Shown here one piece after another: positions 19,402-30,606 of a stretch of DNA of 64,000 nt. The notes beneath the pieces were generated by a model. It did no database searches. It was not told the DNA's origin and was given only the letters and a program-made list of their open reading frames with translations. This stretch comes from an uncultured Pelagibacteraceae bacterium (GTDB lineage: Bacteria; Pseudomonadota; Alphaproteobacteria; Pelagibacterales; Pelagibacteraceae): the NCBI GenBank assembly GCA_902583295.1, contig CACHUY010000002.1, forward strand, positions 1 to 64,000, written 5' to 3'. Each line of letters opens with the position of its first letter. Within the stretch, counting starts at the first letter, position 1. A program made the position numbers and the translations under genes.

Positions 19402-20282
19402 TAAATAAGTTTTGCAGTCTCTATGGCTTTTTTTACAATTATTTTAGTATCTTCAGTAACTTTAACTAATGGTAATCTCACCTCATCATCACACAAATTC
19501 ATTAGTTTAGCTGCATATTTAACTGGGCTAGGATTGCTTTCAACAAACATTGCGGTATGAACTGGTTGTAAAATATTATCTAACTCTTTTGCTTTTTCAA
19601 GATCCTCATCGTTTTTAGATATTGAATTTTTTTGGAATTCTGAACAAAGTTTTGGTGCGATATTTGCTGTCACACTAATAGTGCCTACTCCTCCTCTTTT
19701 GTTAAATTCAAACGCATTATCATCATTTCCAGTTAATTGAATAAAGTCTTTACCCATTTTATTTAATTGTTGATTAACTCTATCTAGATCGCCAGTAGCA
19801 TCTTTTACACCAACAATATTTTTAAGTTCATATAATCTTGCCATTGTATCAACTGACATGTCAATTACTGACCTACCTGGTATATTGTAAATTATAATAG
19901 GAATTCCACATTTATCATTAATAGCTTTATAATGTTGATATAGTCCCTCTTGAGTGGGCTTGTTGTAATATGGTGTTACAATTAATGCACCATTTGCACC
20001 TGCCTTTTCAGCGTGAGAAGTTAGAGAAATAGCCTCCTCAGTAGAGTTAGAGCCCGTACCAGCGATAACTGGTATTTTTCCATTACTCTCTTTAATGCAT
20101 AAATCAATTACACGCTCATGTTCAGTATGGCTGAGAGTTGGAGATTCTCCAGTAGTACCCGCAGGGACTAGTCCGGACGTACCATTGTCAATATGAAAAT
20201 GAATTAGCTTTATATATGCATCTTCATCTAGACCATTATTTTTGAATGGAGTGATTAAGGCAACATTTGATCCTTTAAACAT
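19401..20282 (-). CDS. dapA: 4-hydroxy-tetrahydrodipicolinate synthase
   Basis: 293 aa; [37 protein letters not shown]. Confidence 0.96.
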   Translation of the reverse strand: MFKGSNVALITPFKNNGLDEDAYIKLIHFHIDNGTSGLVPAGTTGESPTLSHTEHERVIDLCIKESNGKIPVIAGTGSNSTEEAISLTSHAEKAGANGALIVTPYYNKPTQEGLYQHYKAINDKCGIPIIIYNIPGRSVIDMSVDTMARLYELKNIVGVKDATGDLDRVNQQLNKMGKDFIQLTGNDDNAFEFNKRGGVGTISVTANIAPKLCSEFQKNSISKNDEDLEKAKELDNILQPVHTAMFVESNPSPVKYAAKLMNLCDDEVRLPLVKVTEDTKIIVKKAIETAKLI

Positions 20283-20325
20283 AAATACTTATAACATAGT
20301 TTAGAGATTCATATACTAAAAGATT

Positions 20326-22542
20326 ATGTGCAAAAAAATATTAGTTATTCTTGGAATGGTCTTATTTGTTTCTCTTAAAATAACTAATCTTTACGCAGAG
20401 ACAATACAAATTGTTCCTCCTCAAAAACCAACTTTATCATCAGAAGAGATAATTAAAAAAATATCAAAAAATATTATTACTCCTCTTAAAAAACCTACAA
20501 AATTAAAAAAGGTTGAAAAAAAGGTTGTTGTTAAGGAAATTAAAGAGAAAAAGTTAAGTTTTAAAATTCCTAAAAAAAAACCAAGTGTTGCAGGAGTAAC
20601 AACTACTAAAAACATTAAAATATCTAAATATTATAGCAAAAAAGATTTTGGTTTGGCAAAAAAAGCGATTTCTGAAATGCAAAAAAGTAAATGGACTTCA
20701 GCTTTAAATATTTCCAAAAAAGCTAAGGACAAATCTATTTATAATTTTATTCAGTGGAGACATCTACTAACAACTGGAAATCAATCCTCTTTTTACGATT
20801 ATAAGGTTTTTATAGACAGTAATCCTGAATATCCAAGAATTGATAGATTAAGATATTTGGCAGAACATAAATTGTCTACGGCTAATGTTTCACCCAAGAA
20901 GATCATTACATGGTTTGGAAATAACGAACCGCTTAGTGGATATGGTAAAATGATATTAGGTGAAAGTCACCTATTAATTGGTAATAAATCTAAAGGTACA
21001 AATTTAATTAAAGAAGGTTGGATTACAGCAAAATTATCTAGGAATGATTTAAAGTTTTTTAGAAAAAAATTTAAAAAAAATCTAAATGCAGATGATTATA
21101 TTAAAAGAGCAGATTACCTTGCATGGAATGGAAAGCATTGGGATCTTAAAAGACTAACAAGATATTTACCAAAAGATTATGAGCTTTTATATACAGCCAG
21201 ACAAATACTAATAAGTAAGGGATATGGAGTTGACCAAGCAATTAAAAATGTGCCGCAAAAATTTAAAAATGATGCAGGTCTTAATTATGATCGTTTGAAA
21301 TGGAGAAGAAAAAAAGGTCGTGTAGACTCTTCAACAGAGATTCTACTAAAAATTAAAAATGATAAAGATTATTTAGTGATGCCAGAAAAATGGTGGAAAG
21401 AAAGAGAAATAATTTCACGGGCTCTTATTTATAAAAAAAAATACGAAATTGCTTATAAAATATCAAGTAATCACGGTATGACTGAAGGGTCAGACTTTGC
21501 AGCAGCAGAGTGGATGAGTGGCTGGATAGCTTTGAGTTTTTTAAATGATCCTTTAACAGCAAAAAATCATTTTAAAAATTTTTATGACAATGTTAACTAC
21601 CCAATCAGTACCTCTAGAGGAGCTTATTGGCTTGCTAGTGCATATGAGAAACTTGGAGATAAAGAGCAATCGAATAAATGGTATTTAGAAGCATCAAAAT
21701 ATTTAACGACTTATTATGGTCAATTAGCATTTTTAAAGATCAATCCAAATGGAAAATTTGAACTTAATAAAGACATGGAAGTTGATAAAAAATATCGACT
21801 TATTTTTTTTAATAAAGAACTGGTTAAGATTACTTATCTTTTAGATGAGCTTAAAAAAGATAAATATACTAAATTTATTTTAAGACATCTAGCCAATGAT
21901 GATATTTACAAAGGTAGTGAAATACTAGCAGCTGAACTTGCAACAAATATAAATAGATATGACTTTGCTATACAAATTTCTAAAATTGCTTCCTATCAAA
22001 AAAGGTTTCATAATAGATTTAATTATCCAATTATTAGTACACCAAAAAGTATTAATGGAAGAAAAATTCCAGATAGCGCTTTAATTTTATCTATTATAAG
22101 ACAAGAAAGTGAGTTTGATTTAGAGGCCAACAGTCACGCAGGTGCAAAAGGATTAATGCAACTAATGCCCTACACCGCAAAATTAGTTTCTAAACAAGCA
22201 AAACTTCCTTATTCAAAATCAAGATTAACTACTGATCCTGAATATAATATCAATTTAGGCTCTCATTATATTGCAGGCCTTATATTACAGTATGATGGTG
22301 CATACCCTTTTGCAGTTGCCGCTTATAATGCAGGACCAAACCGAGTTAAGTATTGGAAAAAAATTAATAAAGATCCGCAAAAGAAACAAATTAATTATGT
22401 TGATTGGGTTGAGTTAATAAAATTTAGGGAAACACGAAACTATGTTCAGCGGGTAATGGAAAACTATAATGTTTACAGATATATATTAGAACAAAGGCCT
22501 ATTCCAATGAGAAATTTCTTTAAAGATCGTCCTCTATTTTAA
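20326..22542 (+). CDS. slt: Soluble lytic murein transglycosylase
   Basis: 738 aa; signal peptide; ILSIIRQESEFDLEANSHAGAKGLMQLMPYTAK, YNAGPNRVKYW. Confidence 0.92.
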   Translation: MCKKILVILGMVLFVSLKITNLYAETIQIVPPQKPTLSSEEIIKKISKNIITPLKKPTKLKKVEKKVVVKEIKEKKLSFKIPKKKPSVAGVTTTKNIKISKYYSKKDFGLAKKAISEMQKSKWTSALNISKKAKDKSIYNFIQWRHLLTTGNQSSFYDYKVFIDSNPEYPRIDRLRYLAEHKLSTANVSPKKIITWFGNNEPLSGYGKMILGESHLLIGNKSKGTNLIKEGWITAKLSRNDLKFFRKKFKKNLNADDYIKRADYLAWNGKHWDLKRLTRYLPKDYELLYTARQILISKGYGVDQAIKNVPQKFKNDAGLNYDRLKWRRKKGRVDSSTEILLKIKNDKDYLVMPEKWWKEREIISRALIYKKKYEIAYKISSNHGMTEGSDFAAAEWMSGWIALSFLNDPLTAKNHFKNFYDNVNYPISTSRGAYWLASAYEKLGDKEQSNKWYLEASKYLTTYYGQLAFLKINPNGKFELNKDMEVDKKYRLIFFNKELVKITYLLDELKKDKYTKFILRHLANDDIYKGSEILAAELATNINRYDFAIQISKIASYQKRFHNRFNYPIISTPKSINGRKIPDSALILSIIRQESEFDLEANSHAGAKGLMQLMPYTAKLVSKQAKLPYSKSRLTTDPEYNINLGSHYIAGLILQYDGAYPFAVAAYNAGPNRVKYWKKINKDPQKKQINYVDWVELIKFRETRNYVQRVMENYNVYRYILEQRPIPMRNFFKDRPLF

Positions 22543-22634
22543 TGGCGGAAGAGGAGGGATTCGAACCCTCGGTACAAGTTTCCTCGCACGGTCATTTAGC
22601 AAACGACTGGTTTCAGCCTCTCACCCACTCTTCC
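22543..22634 (-). tRNA. tRNA-Ser (anticodon GCU)
   Basis: Folded by hand on reverse complement: GGAAGAG...CTCTTCC acceptor, G73, encoded CCA, GAGGG-TTCGAAT-CCCTC T-arm, anticodon stem GTCGT-TTGCTAA-ATGAC, long class II variable arm. Confidence 0.93.
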
Positions 22635-22701
22635 GTATGACATTGTGTAATAAGCGATTGTATTGAAAATTCAATCTTTATAAAGTAATTATTCAATTAT
22701 T

Positions 22702-23955
22702 ATGAGAAATAAGTACTCTATATTTTCTTTATTTAAAAATGCTTTGACGTATCATGAAAATTGGCAAAGAGCCTGGAAAGATCCACCACCTAAAAAAGAA
22801 TATGATGCTGTAATTGTTGGTGGTGGTGGTCACGGTTTAGCAACAGCATATTACTTAGCAAAAAAACATAATGTGCAAAAGATTGCTGTAGTAGAAAAAG
22901 GTTGGATTGGTGGTGGAAACACTGGTCGTAATACAACAATTATTAGATCAAATTATTTATGGGATGCTAGTGCAGGTTTGTATGATCATGCCTTAAAAAT
23001 ATGGGAAGGTTTATCACAAGAACTAAATTATAATGTTATGTTTAGTCAAAGAGGTGTAATGAATCTTGCTCACAATTTACAAGATGTGAGAGATTTAAAA
23101 AGAAGAACTCACGCTAACAGACTGAATGGTATAGATGCAGTTTATTTAAACACTGAGGAAGTAAAAAAATTTTGTCCAATTATAAATACATCACAAGATA
23201 TTAGATATCCTGTTTTGGGTGGTACTTTACAAAGAAGAGCTGGTACAGCTAGACATGATGCAGTCGCATGGGGATATGCAAGGGGTGCAGATGAAATGGG
23301 AGTTGATATCATTCAAAACTGTGAAGTTAAAGGTATCAAGAGAAGTGGTGATACAGTTGAGGGTATAGAAACAACAAAAGGATTTATTAAAACTAAAAAA
23401 ATTGGTGTAGTTGCAGCAGGACATTCTAGCGTAGTTGCTAATATGGCAGGTTTAAAACTTCCACTTGAAAGTAAACCCTTGCAAGCTTTAGTTTCTGAAC
23501 CTGTGAAACCAATTATTGACACTGTTGTTATGTCAAATGCTGTTCATGCATATGTTAGTCAATCAGATAAAGGTGAACTAGTTATAGGTGCTGGTACAGA
23601 TGATTATATTTCTTATTCTCAAAAAGGTAGTCATCAAATTGTAGAAGGCACCTTGAATGCAATTTTAGAATTATATCCAATTTTTAGTCGTATGAGAATG
23701 CTAAGGCAATGGGGTGGTATTGTTGATATATGCCCTGATGCAAGTCCTATTCTAAGCAAAACATCAATCAAAGGATTATATTTTAATTGTGGTTGGGGTA
23801 CAGGTGGATTTAAAGCAACACCTGGTTCTGGAGACTTATTTGCTCATACTATTGCTAATGACGAACCTCATAAACTGAATGCTGCATTTAATTTAAATAG
23901 ATTTGTAAGTGGTGACCTTGTAGATGAACATGGTGCTGCAGCAGTTGCACATTAA
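22702..23955 (+). CDS. soxB: Sarcosine oxidase beta subunit
   Basis: 417 aa; [23 protein letters not shown] dinucleotide-binding motif; first of soxBDAG order. Confidence 0.95.
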   Translation: MRNKYSIFSLFKNALTYHENWQRAWKDPPPKKEYDAVIVGGGGHGLATAYYLAKKHNVQKIAVVEKGWIGGGNTGRNTTIIRSNYLWDASAGLYDHALKIWEGLSQELNYNVMFSQRGVMNLAHNLQDVRDLKRRTHANRLNGIDAVYLNTEEVKKFCPIINTSQDIRYPVLGGTLQRRAGTARHDAVAWGYARGADEMGVDIIQNCEVKGIKRSGDTVEGIETTKGFIKTKKIGVVAAGHSSVVANMAGLKLPLESKPLQALVSEPVKPIIDTVVMSNAVHAYVSQSDKGELVIGAGTDDYISYSQKGSHQIVEGTLNAILELYPIFSRMRMLRQWGGIVDICPDASPILSKTSIKGLYFNCGWGTGGFKATPGSGDLFAHTIANDEPHKLNAAFNLNRFVSGDLVDEHGAAAVAH

Positions 23956-24230
23956 TGTTTTTAATTAATTGTCCGTATTGTGGAGAAAGAGATCAGCAAG
24001 AATTTAAAGCTGGTGGAGAAGCTCACATCGAAAGACCCAAACAACCAACTGAATTAAGTGATGATGAATGGGCAGAATATTTATTTATGAGAAAAAATAT
24101 TAAAGGTGTGCAGTTTGAAAGATGGAACCATGCTCATGGTTGTCGTAAATGGTTTAATATGGCTAGAGATACATCTAATGATGAAATAAAAGCAATTTAT
24201 AAAATAGGTGAAAAACCACCAACACAATAA
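23955..24230 (+). CDS. soxD: Sarcosine oxidase delta subunit
   Basis: 91 aa; CPYCGERDQQEFKAGGEAHIERP, HGCRKWFNMARDT. Confidence 0.95.
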   Translation: MFLINCPYCGERDQQEFKAGGEAHIERPKQPTELSDDEWAEYLFMRKNIKGVQFERWNHAHGCRKWFNMARDTSNDEIKAIYKIGEKPPTQ

Positions 24231-24231
24231 A

Positions 24232-27200
24232 ATGACACAAAATCTAAGAGTAAAATCAAGTGAATTTATAGATGAGACTAATAGAATTTCATTTAAGTTT
24301 GATGGAAAAACATACTATGGTTTTAAAGGAGATACTTTAGCATCTGCTTTAATAGCAAATAATATTCATTTAGTTGGTAGAAGCTTTAAATATCATCGAC
24401 CACGAGGAATTATGACTTCTGGTTCTGAGGAACCAAATGCAATCGTTCAAGTAAATCCTAGTTCAAATATTACAGAACCAAATGCGAGAGCAACAGAAAT
24501 AGAAATTTACGAAGGTTTAGAAGCATCTAGCCAAAATTGTTGGCCAAGTGTTAATTTTGATATAGGTGGAATAAACAATTTTTTAGCTCCCCTCTTTCCA
24601 TCAGGCTTTTATTATAAAACTTTTATGTGGCCTAAAAGTTTTTGGGAAAAGTATGAATTTTTCATTAGACATTCTGCAGGTCTTGGCAAATCTCCAGCTA
24701 CAAAAGATCCTGATATATATGACCATAGAAATATTCATTGTGATGTATTAGTTGTGGGTGCCGGTATATCTGGAATATTAGCAGCAAAAAATGCAGCAAA
24801 AAATAATTTCAAGACATTACTTTTAGATGAAAAGAATGAACTTGGTGGATCAACAATATTTGAAGCAAATGAAGACAATAAAATTAATAATAATTTAGCA
24901 TCTGAATGGTTAAAAAAAGAAATTAATGAACTTAAGAATATTAAAAATCTTGAGGTTAAAACTAGAACAAGTGTAGCAGCATATCATCAATATAATTATT
25001 TACTTGCGAGAGAAAATTTAACAGATCATTTAGACAAAAAAGATAAAAAAAATAAGATTAGACAACGACTTCTTAAGATTAGAGCTAAAAAAGTGATTTT
25101 AGCAACTGGTGCACTAGAAAGACCTTTAATTTTTAATAATAATGATAGACCTGGTATCATGCTCTCTTCAGCTATTAAAAAATATAGTAATTTCTATGGT
25201 GTTGTATGTGGAACTAAAAATATTTTTTTCACAAATAATGATAGTGCTTATGAGAGTGCTTTATCATTGTATAATAAAGGAATTAAGGTTGAAGCTATTA
25301 TAGATATAAGGGAAAATTCTGATACAAAAATAATTAAAAAAATTAATGATGTTGGTATAAAAATATACTGGTCACATACAATTGTTGATACTAGAGGATA
25401 TAAAAGGATAAGCAGCATATCTATAATGAGACTTTCAAATGACGGTACATCTGTTACTGGCAGTAAAATTTCTATTTCTTGTGATTGCTTAGGTATTGCA
25501 GGCGGTTGGACACCTGCTGTGCATTTATACACGCAATCTGGTGGTAAACTAACTTTTGATGATGAACGAAAAATTTTTATTCCTAAAGCAGATACAAAAG
25601 AACAAATTAGTGTTGGCTCCTGTGGGGGCGACTTTGAACTAGACGAAATAATTAGAAATTTAAATTACAAATTAAAAAATTTTTTAAACATCAATAAGAC
25701 TGATTTTGACAGTATTGCTTTGGAAAATGATCATGAAACTTCAAAAAGAAATATTTGGCTTTTACCCTCTGATCAGAGTATTGGTAAAACTAAGCCTTTT
25801 GTAGATTATCAAAATGATGCTACTGCAAAAGACATAAAACTCGCATTAAGAGAGGGTTTTAGATCAATCGAGCATGTTAAAAGATATACAACAACAGGAA
25901 TGGGCACTGACCAAGGTAAACTTGGAAATATGCATGCTTTAGGAATCATTGCAGATACAGCAGGTGTAAAAATGGGAGAATTAGGGACAACAACTTTTAG
26001 ACCGCCATACACTCCTTTAACATTTGGAACTATTGTTGGAAGAAATGTAGGAGAATTTTTTGATACATTTCGAAGAACTCCTATGAATGATTGGCACATT
26101 AAAAATAAAGCTGAATTTGAAAATGTTGGACAGTGGAAAAGATCTTGGTATTACCCTAAAGAAGACGAAACAATGCATCAAGCAGTTCAAAGAGAAAGTA
26201 AAGCAGCTAGACAGAGTGCTGGAATATTAGATGCTTCTACCTTAGGTAAAATTGATATTCAGGGAAGTGATGCTTCTGAATTTTTAAATAGAGTTTACAC
26301 TAACGCATGGTCAAAACTTGCTATTGGTAAATGCAGATATGGATTGATGCTTAATGAGGACGGTATGGTTTATGATGATGGTGTTACGACGAGACTAGGT
26401 GAAAATCATTATATTATGACAACTACAACAGGTGGTGCCGCAAATGTTTTAGGAAAACTTGAAGATTACCTCCAGACTGAGTGGCCCGAGTTAGACGTAT
26501 ATTTAACTTCTGTCACAGATCATTTTGCAACAGCTAGTCTATGTGGTCCTAACAGTAAAAAAATTTTAAATAAAATTATTCCTGATTTAGATTTATCAGA
26601 TGACAATTTTCCACACATGTCATTTAAAGAGGTATTAATTGATAAAATCAAATGCAGAATTATGAGAATAAGTTTTACGGGTGAGCTGAGTTATGAGATT
26701 AATGCACCAGCAAGTTATGGTGAGGCTATATGGCAAAAATGTATAGAGGCTGGAAAAGAATTTAATATTACGCCCTATGGAACAGAAACAATGCATTTAT
26801 TAAGAGCAGAAAAAGGTTTTATAATTGTAGGTCAAGATACAGATGGAACAATGACACCTATTGATCTTCAAATGGACTGGATTGTAAGTAAGAAAAAATA
26901 TGACTTTATTGGAAAAAGATCACTTTATAGATCCGACACAATGAAAGAAGATAGAAAACAATTAGTAGGTTTATTGACTGAAGATCCAAATATTGTTTTG
27001 GAAGAAGGTGCTCAAATTGTTTCTGAATTAAATCAAAAACCAGTTGAAATGCTTGGTCATGTAACATCAAGTTATTTCAGCCCAAATCTTAATAAATCAA
27101 TAGCATTAGCAGTTGTTAAAGGTGGAAAAAGTATGATGGGTAGAAAACTTTTCGTTCCAATGGAAAATAAAAATATTAGTGTCAGCGTGGCTAATACTGT

Positions 27201-27237
27201 GTTTTATGATGAGAAAAATGAGAGGCTAAATGCTTAA
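24232..27237 (+). CDS. soxA: Sarcosine oxidase alpha subunit
   Basis: About 1000 aa; GRSFKYHRPRGIMTSGSEEPNA, VLVVGAGISGILAAKNA, C-terminal GcvT-like domain. Track start 24208; ATG at 24232 follows the soxD stop. Confidence 0.95.
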   Translation: MTQNLRVKSSEFIDETNRISFKFDGKTYYGFKGDTLASALIANNIHLVGRSFKYHRPRGIMTSGSEEPNAIVQVNPSSNITEPNARATEIEIYEGLEASSQNCWPSVNFDIGGINNFLAPLFPSGFYYKTFMWPKSFWEKYEFFIRHSAGLGKSPATKDPDIYDHRNIHCDVLVVGAGISGILAAKNAAKNNFKTLLLDEKNELGGSTIFEANEDNKINNNLASEWLKKEINELKNIKNLEVKTRTSVAAYHQYNYLLARENLTDHLDKKDKKNKIRQRLLKIRAKKVILATGALERPLIFNNNDRPGIMLSSAIKKYSNFYGVVCGTKNIFFTNNDSAYESALSLYNKGIKVEAIIDIRENSDTKIIKKINDVGIKIYWSHTIVDTRGYKRISSISIMRLSNDGTSVTGSKISISCDCLGIAGGWTPAVHLYTQSGGKLTFDDERKIFIPKADTKEQISVGSCGGDFELDEIIRNLNYKLKNFLNINKTDFDSIALENDHETSKRNIWLLPSDQSIGKTKPFVDYQNDATAKDIKLALREGFRSIEHVKRYTTTGMGTDQGKLGNMHALGIIADTAGVKMGELGTTTFRPPYTPLTFGTIVGRNVGEFFDTFRRTPMNDWHIKNKAEFENVGQWKRSWYYPKEDETMHQAVQRESKAARQSAGILDASTLGKIDIQGSDASEFLNRVYTNAWSKLAIGKCRYGLMLNEDGMVYDDGVTTRLGENHYIMTTTTGGAANVLGKLEDYLQTEWPELDVYLTSVTDHFATASLCGPNSKKILNKIIPDLDLSDDNFPHMSFKEVLIDKIKCRIMRISFTGELSYEINAPASYGEAIWQKCIEAGKEFNITPYGTETMHLLRAEKGFIIVGQDTDGTMTPIDLQMDWIVSKKKYDFIGKRSLYRSDTMKEDRKQLVGLLTEDPNIVLEEGAQIVSELNQKPVEMLGHVTSSYFSPNLNKSIALAVVKGGKSMMGRKLFVPMENKNISVSVANTVFYDEKNERLNA

Positions 27238-27793
27238 TTATAAAACAGCAACAAATGAAGAAATTAACTACAATGGTGTCGTTGTTAAAGAAATTTCACC
27301 TACAATGAAATTAAATTTAAGAGGTAAAAAAAGAGAATTTTTTACTAATATAGGTAAAAATCTAAATATGCTTCTTCCAACAGAGGCTAATACCTCAACA
27401 ATCAGTGATAAATTAACCGCTATTTGGCTTAGCCCTGATGAATGGATGATAGTTACTAACGATGAGGTGAAAAAAGATACAAATGAATATGAATTAAATA
27501 AAATACTTTTTAATGATATATCAAAAGTAAATTTAGGTTCCGTAGTTGATGTTACAGATCAATTTGTTCAATTAGAAATCAAAGGGAAAAATATCTACGA
27601 AATATTTTCTGCAGGAAGTCCATTCAATTTCAATGAATTTAAAGATAAAAAAGGTTCATCTGTGCAAACAATTTTAAATCATATAGATGTTATAGTTCAC
27701 AATAAGGAAGATCAAATTGTTAATTTATTTGTAAGAAGGTCTTTTGCTCAACATCTTTGGTCCTGGATTAATGACAGTGCTTCAAGATTATAA
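27230..27793 (+). CDS. soxG: Sarcosine oxidase gamma subunit
   Basis: 187 aa; AIWLSPDEWMIVT, VDVTDQFVQLEIKG; follows soxA. Confidence 0.92.
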   Translation: MLNYKTATNEEINYNGVVVKEISPTMKLNLRGKKREFFTNIGKNLNMLLPTEANTSTISDKLTAIWLSPDEWMIVTNDEVKKDTNEYELNKILFNDISKVNLGSVVDVTDQFVQLEIKGKNIYEIFSAGSPFNFNEFKDKKGSSVQTILNHIDVIVHNKEDQIVNLFVRRSFAQHLWSWINDSASRL

Positions 27794-27795
27794 AT

Positions 27796-28323
27796 TTAAT
27801 TTTTTCTTCTAAAATCCCATGGCATTTCAAATTTGCCCTGCCAAATACCAAGTTTATTATTTTTTGCATTCATTTCATCTGTAATGTATTTTTTAGAATA
27901 CTTTCTATAAGCAACTGCATAACCGTTTGATACTAACCAAGAATTAAGATTTTGGTTTCTTTTATAACATTCTCCAATAAGCCTATTATATCTATCAACA
28001 TCCTTTATCTTACATTTTATAATTTGATTATTTATTTTTTTAGTTAATTTATTAGTAGAAACTTGTCCACATAAGTAGCTCTTGGTGAACGAAAAAAAAC
28101 TAATTGTTAGGTAAGGCTTTTTACATGTTTGTTTTTTTTCTGGAGCATCTATCCCATGTAACCTAATTTTTTTATTACTTATTTTAATTGTATCTCCATC
28201 AATAATTTTTGCAAAACCAGTAATTTCCTTAATTTCTTCTGACATAACATCATTGTAAGTAAATATAAAAACAACTAAACAAATAATAATCATTATTAAA
28301 ACTTTTTTTTTGGTAAAAAACAT
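27796..28323 (-). CDS. Secreted/periplasmic thermonuclease-like (SNase) protein
   Basis: 175 aa; N-terminal hydrophobic segment; AKIIDGDTIKISNKKIRLHGIDAPEKKQTC. Confidence 0.85.
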   Translation of the reverse strand: MFFTKKKVLIMIIICLVVFIFTYNDVMSEEIKEITGFAKIIDGDTIKISNKKIRLHGIDAPEKKQTCKKPYLTISFFSFTKSYLCGQVSTNKLTKKINNQIIKCKIKDVDRYNRLIGECYKRNQNLNSWLVSNGYAVAYRKYSKKYITDEMNAKNNKLGIWQGKFEMPWDFRRKN

Positions 28324-28344
28324 CTTTAAGTAATTTAGATCAAA

Positions 28345-29682
28345 TTATGTGGTGACTAATTTATTTTTTATATAATATTTAACGTAAAAAAATAAAATAA
28401 TAGATATTGACCATTGAAATGTGGCCCAAATATAAAAAAATGTTTTAAAATCTGCGTTAATATATCTGGCAATATGAAATGACAATATGGGTACTATAAC
28501 GTTTCTTATAATATTATTTAACATGGCTTTTTCTGATTTTTTTAAAGCCATAAAAAAGCCATTTGAAAGAAAGAAAATTGGATATGCTGGTAAGATGAAG
28601 GCTGATATTTTTAAGTACATAGAACCATATGCGATTACTTCAGAATTAGAGGAGAAGAATTTTGGAACGATGTCAGCACTTAAATATACAAGAACACCTG
28701 AGAATAACATTAAATACAAACCGTATTTTACTGATGTAAAATATGATTGTTCAACTCGCTTATAATATTTAGCTCCAATATTTTGAGCAATTATAGAAAT
28801 AATTGCTGTATTTATTCCTAAAATAGGAAGTAAAACAACCTGTTCAATTCTAGTTGCAGACCCATAACCTGCTACTGCATATTCGCTAGAAAAACCAACA
28901 TAAGTAAAAACAATAGCAGCAGCCACTGAGTATCCTAAAATAGCAACTGTTATTGGCATAGATTGAAAGAAAATATTTTTTAGAAAAAAATATTTTACTT
29001 TAAAATAACTAAAATTAATTTTCTTTATTCTTTCATTAGTTAGAATTTTTCTAAGTACAATTAAAAGAGAAACAAATTGCGCAATTAGTGTTGCTACACC
29101 AATTCCTGATATTCCTAAAGCTGGTATAAATAAAAAACCAAAAATAAAAATAGGATTTAAGATTATATTCAGGAGAAAAGATAAAATTAAAGCATTTCTA
29201 TATGTTACTGTGTCTCCTTCTGCGTGTAAAAAAGAATTTAGTGCTACAACTAAAATAAACAATATTGTACCCAAGAAAATTATATTTATATATTTAAGAC
29301 CCAGACTGGTGACCTCTGTCGTTGAATTCATTAATAGAAATACTTTTTCACCAAATGTAAAACCAAGTATTGATACGATTAACGAAATAATTATTGCATA
29401 GAAAATAACGTTTACAAAATATTCTAAAACATTTTTTTCATTTTTCTCTCCAATACTGCTACCAATCAAAGATGTGCCAGCTACTGTAACACCAATAGAT
29501 GTGGCAATTATTATAAAGAAAATTGGAAATGACTTACTTAAAGCAGAAAGCGCTTCAGGAGATATTTTTCCAGCATAAAAGGTATCAACTATTGTGTACA
29601 GAGTTTGAAAAAGCGTTCCTATACTAGCTGGTATTGCAAGCTTTCTGACTAAAGTTGAAACATCATCTTTTAATAAATTCAT
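28345..29682 (-). CDS. MATE family efflux transporter
   Basis: 445 aa, 12 TM-like; LAIPASIGTLFQTLYTIVDTFYAGKISPEALSALS. Confidence 0.9.
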   Translation of the reverse strand: MNLLKDDVSTLVRKLAIPASIGTLFQTLYTIVDTFYAGKISPEALSALSKSFPIFFIIIATSIGVTVAGTSLIGSSIGEKNEKNVLEYFVNVIFYAIIISLIVSILGFTFGEKVFLLMNSTTEVTSLGLKYINIIFLGTILFILVVALNSFLHAEGDTVTYRNALILSFLLNIILNPIFIFGFLFIPALGISGIGVATLIAQFVSLLIVLRKILTNERIKKINFSYFKVKYFFLKNIFFQSMPITVAILGYSVAAAIVFTYVGFSSEYAVAGYGSATRIEQVVLLPILGINTAIISIIAQNIGAKYYKRVEQSYFTSVKYGLYLMLFSGVLVYLSADIVPKFFSSNSEVIAYGSMYLKISAFILPAYPIFFLSNGFFMALKKSEKAMLNNIIRNVIVPILSFHIARYINADFKTFFYIWATFQWSISIILFFYVKYYIKNKLVTT

Positions 29683-29700
29683 CTAGTTTGTTAAATGTTA

Positions 29701-30606
29701 TTAATATTCTTTTTGGAAGATATGTCTTTTTCCAACTTTTTTAGCAAGGTTAATTTGCTTTTGTCTCATTCTAAATCTTGTTTTTTGTTGATCTGTTAAT
29801 TTATCGTGACAATTTGGACATGAAACGCCTTCCTCATATTTTTTTGAATTTTTAACCTGTGGAGAAATTGGTTTTCTGCAACCACTACAAATTGAATAAG
29901 AACCAGATTTTAGACCATGTTTTAAACTAACTCTGTTATCAAAAACAAAACATTCACCTTCCCATAAACTTTTTTTTTGATTAGTTTTTTTTAAATAATT
30001 TAAAATCCCACCTTTTAATTGATATACGTTACTAAAGCCTTTTTTTTCTAAATAGACGGCAGCTTTCTCACATCGAATACCACCGGTACAAAACATTGCT
30101 ATAGGCTTATTTTTTTTAAGTTTTTTTAAATATTTTGGAAAATCTCTAAAATTATCAATATTTGGATTTGTAGAACCTTTAAAAGTACCAACATCATATT
30201 CAAATGGTTTTCTGGCATCAATAACAAGTGTTTTTTTATTCCTTATTAATTTATTCCATTTGTTTGGGTCAACATGACTGTCTTTTTTTTTGATCATTTG
30301 ACTAAGTTTTAAGTTCATAGGAACAACCTCAGTCTTAATTTTTACTCTAGGTTTATGAAACGGTTGAAACAAACTTTTTGATTTATTGAAACTATTAAAA
30401 TCTTTAAATTTTAAAATTTTTTTTAACTTATTAATAGTAGTTTTAATATCTGGTCCTTTACCAGATATAGTACCATTTACACCTTCTTTTGAAATTATTA
30501 CTGTTCCTCGAATATTATTTTTTATTAAAACTTCATTTATCAATCTCTTATTTTTTTTTAAATACTTGATATTTAAAAACCTATAGAAACCAAATACTTC
30601 GTACAT
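29701..30606 (-). CDS. trhO: tRNA uridine-5-oxyacetic acid-type hydroxylase TrhO (rhodanese-domain, YceA/UPF0176 family)
   Basis: 301 aa; GTVIISKEGVNGTISG, DARKPFEYDVGTFKGSTNP, MFCTGGIRCEKA. Confidence 0.9.
   Translation of the reverse strand: MYEVFGFYRFLNIKYLKKNKRLINEVLIKNNIRGTVIISKEGVNGTISGKGPDIKTTINKLKKILKFKDFNSFNKSKSLFQPFHKPRVKIKTEVVPMNLKLSQMIKKKDSHVDPNKWNKLIRNKKTLVIDARKPFEYDVGTFKGSTNPNIDNFRDFPKYLKKLKKNKPIAMFCTGGIRCEKAAVYLEKKGFSNVYQLKGGILNYLKKTNQKKSLWEGECFVFDNRVSLKHGLKSGSYSICSGCRKPISPQVKNSKKYEEGVSCPNCHDKLTDQQKTRFRMRQKQINLAKKVGKRHIFQKEY

Noticed and set aside
22636-22701. Glycine or SAM riboswitch upstream of soxB or glyA
   Set aside because: Leader before soxB is too short, and glyA directly follows rpiB without a leader.
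23227-23522. Two minus-strand ORFs inside soxB
   Set aside because: Antisense shadow ORFs of soxB.
22542-28323. tRNA-Ser plus sox operon as a possible genomic island
   Set aside because: No integrase, no direct repeat of the tRNA 3' end seen, and sox genes are typical core genes for this type of organism.
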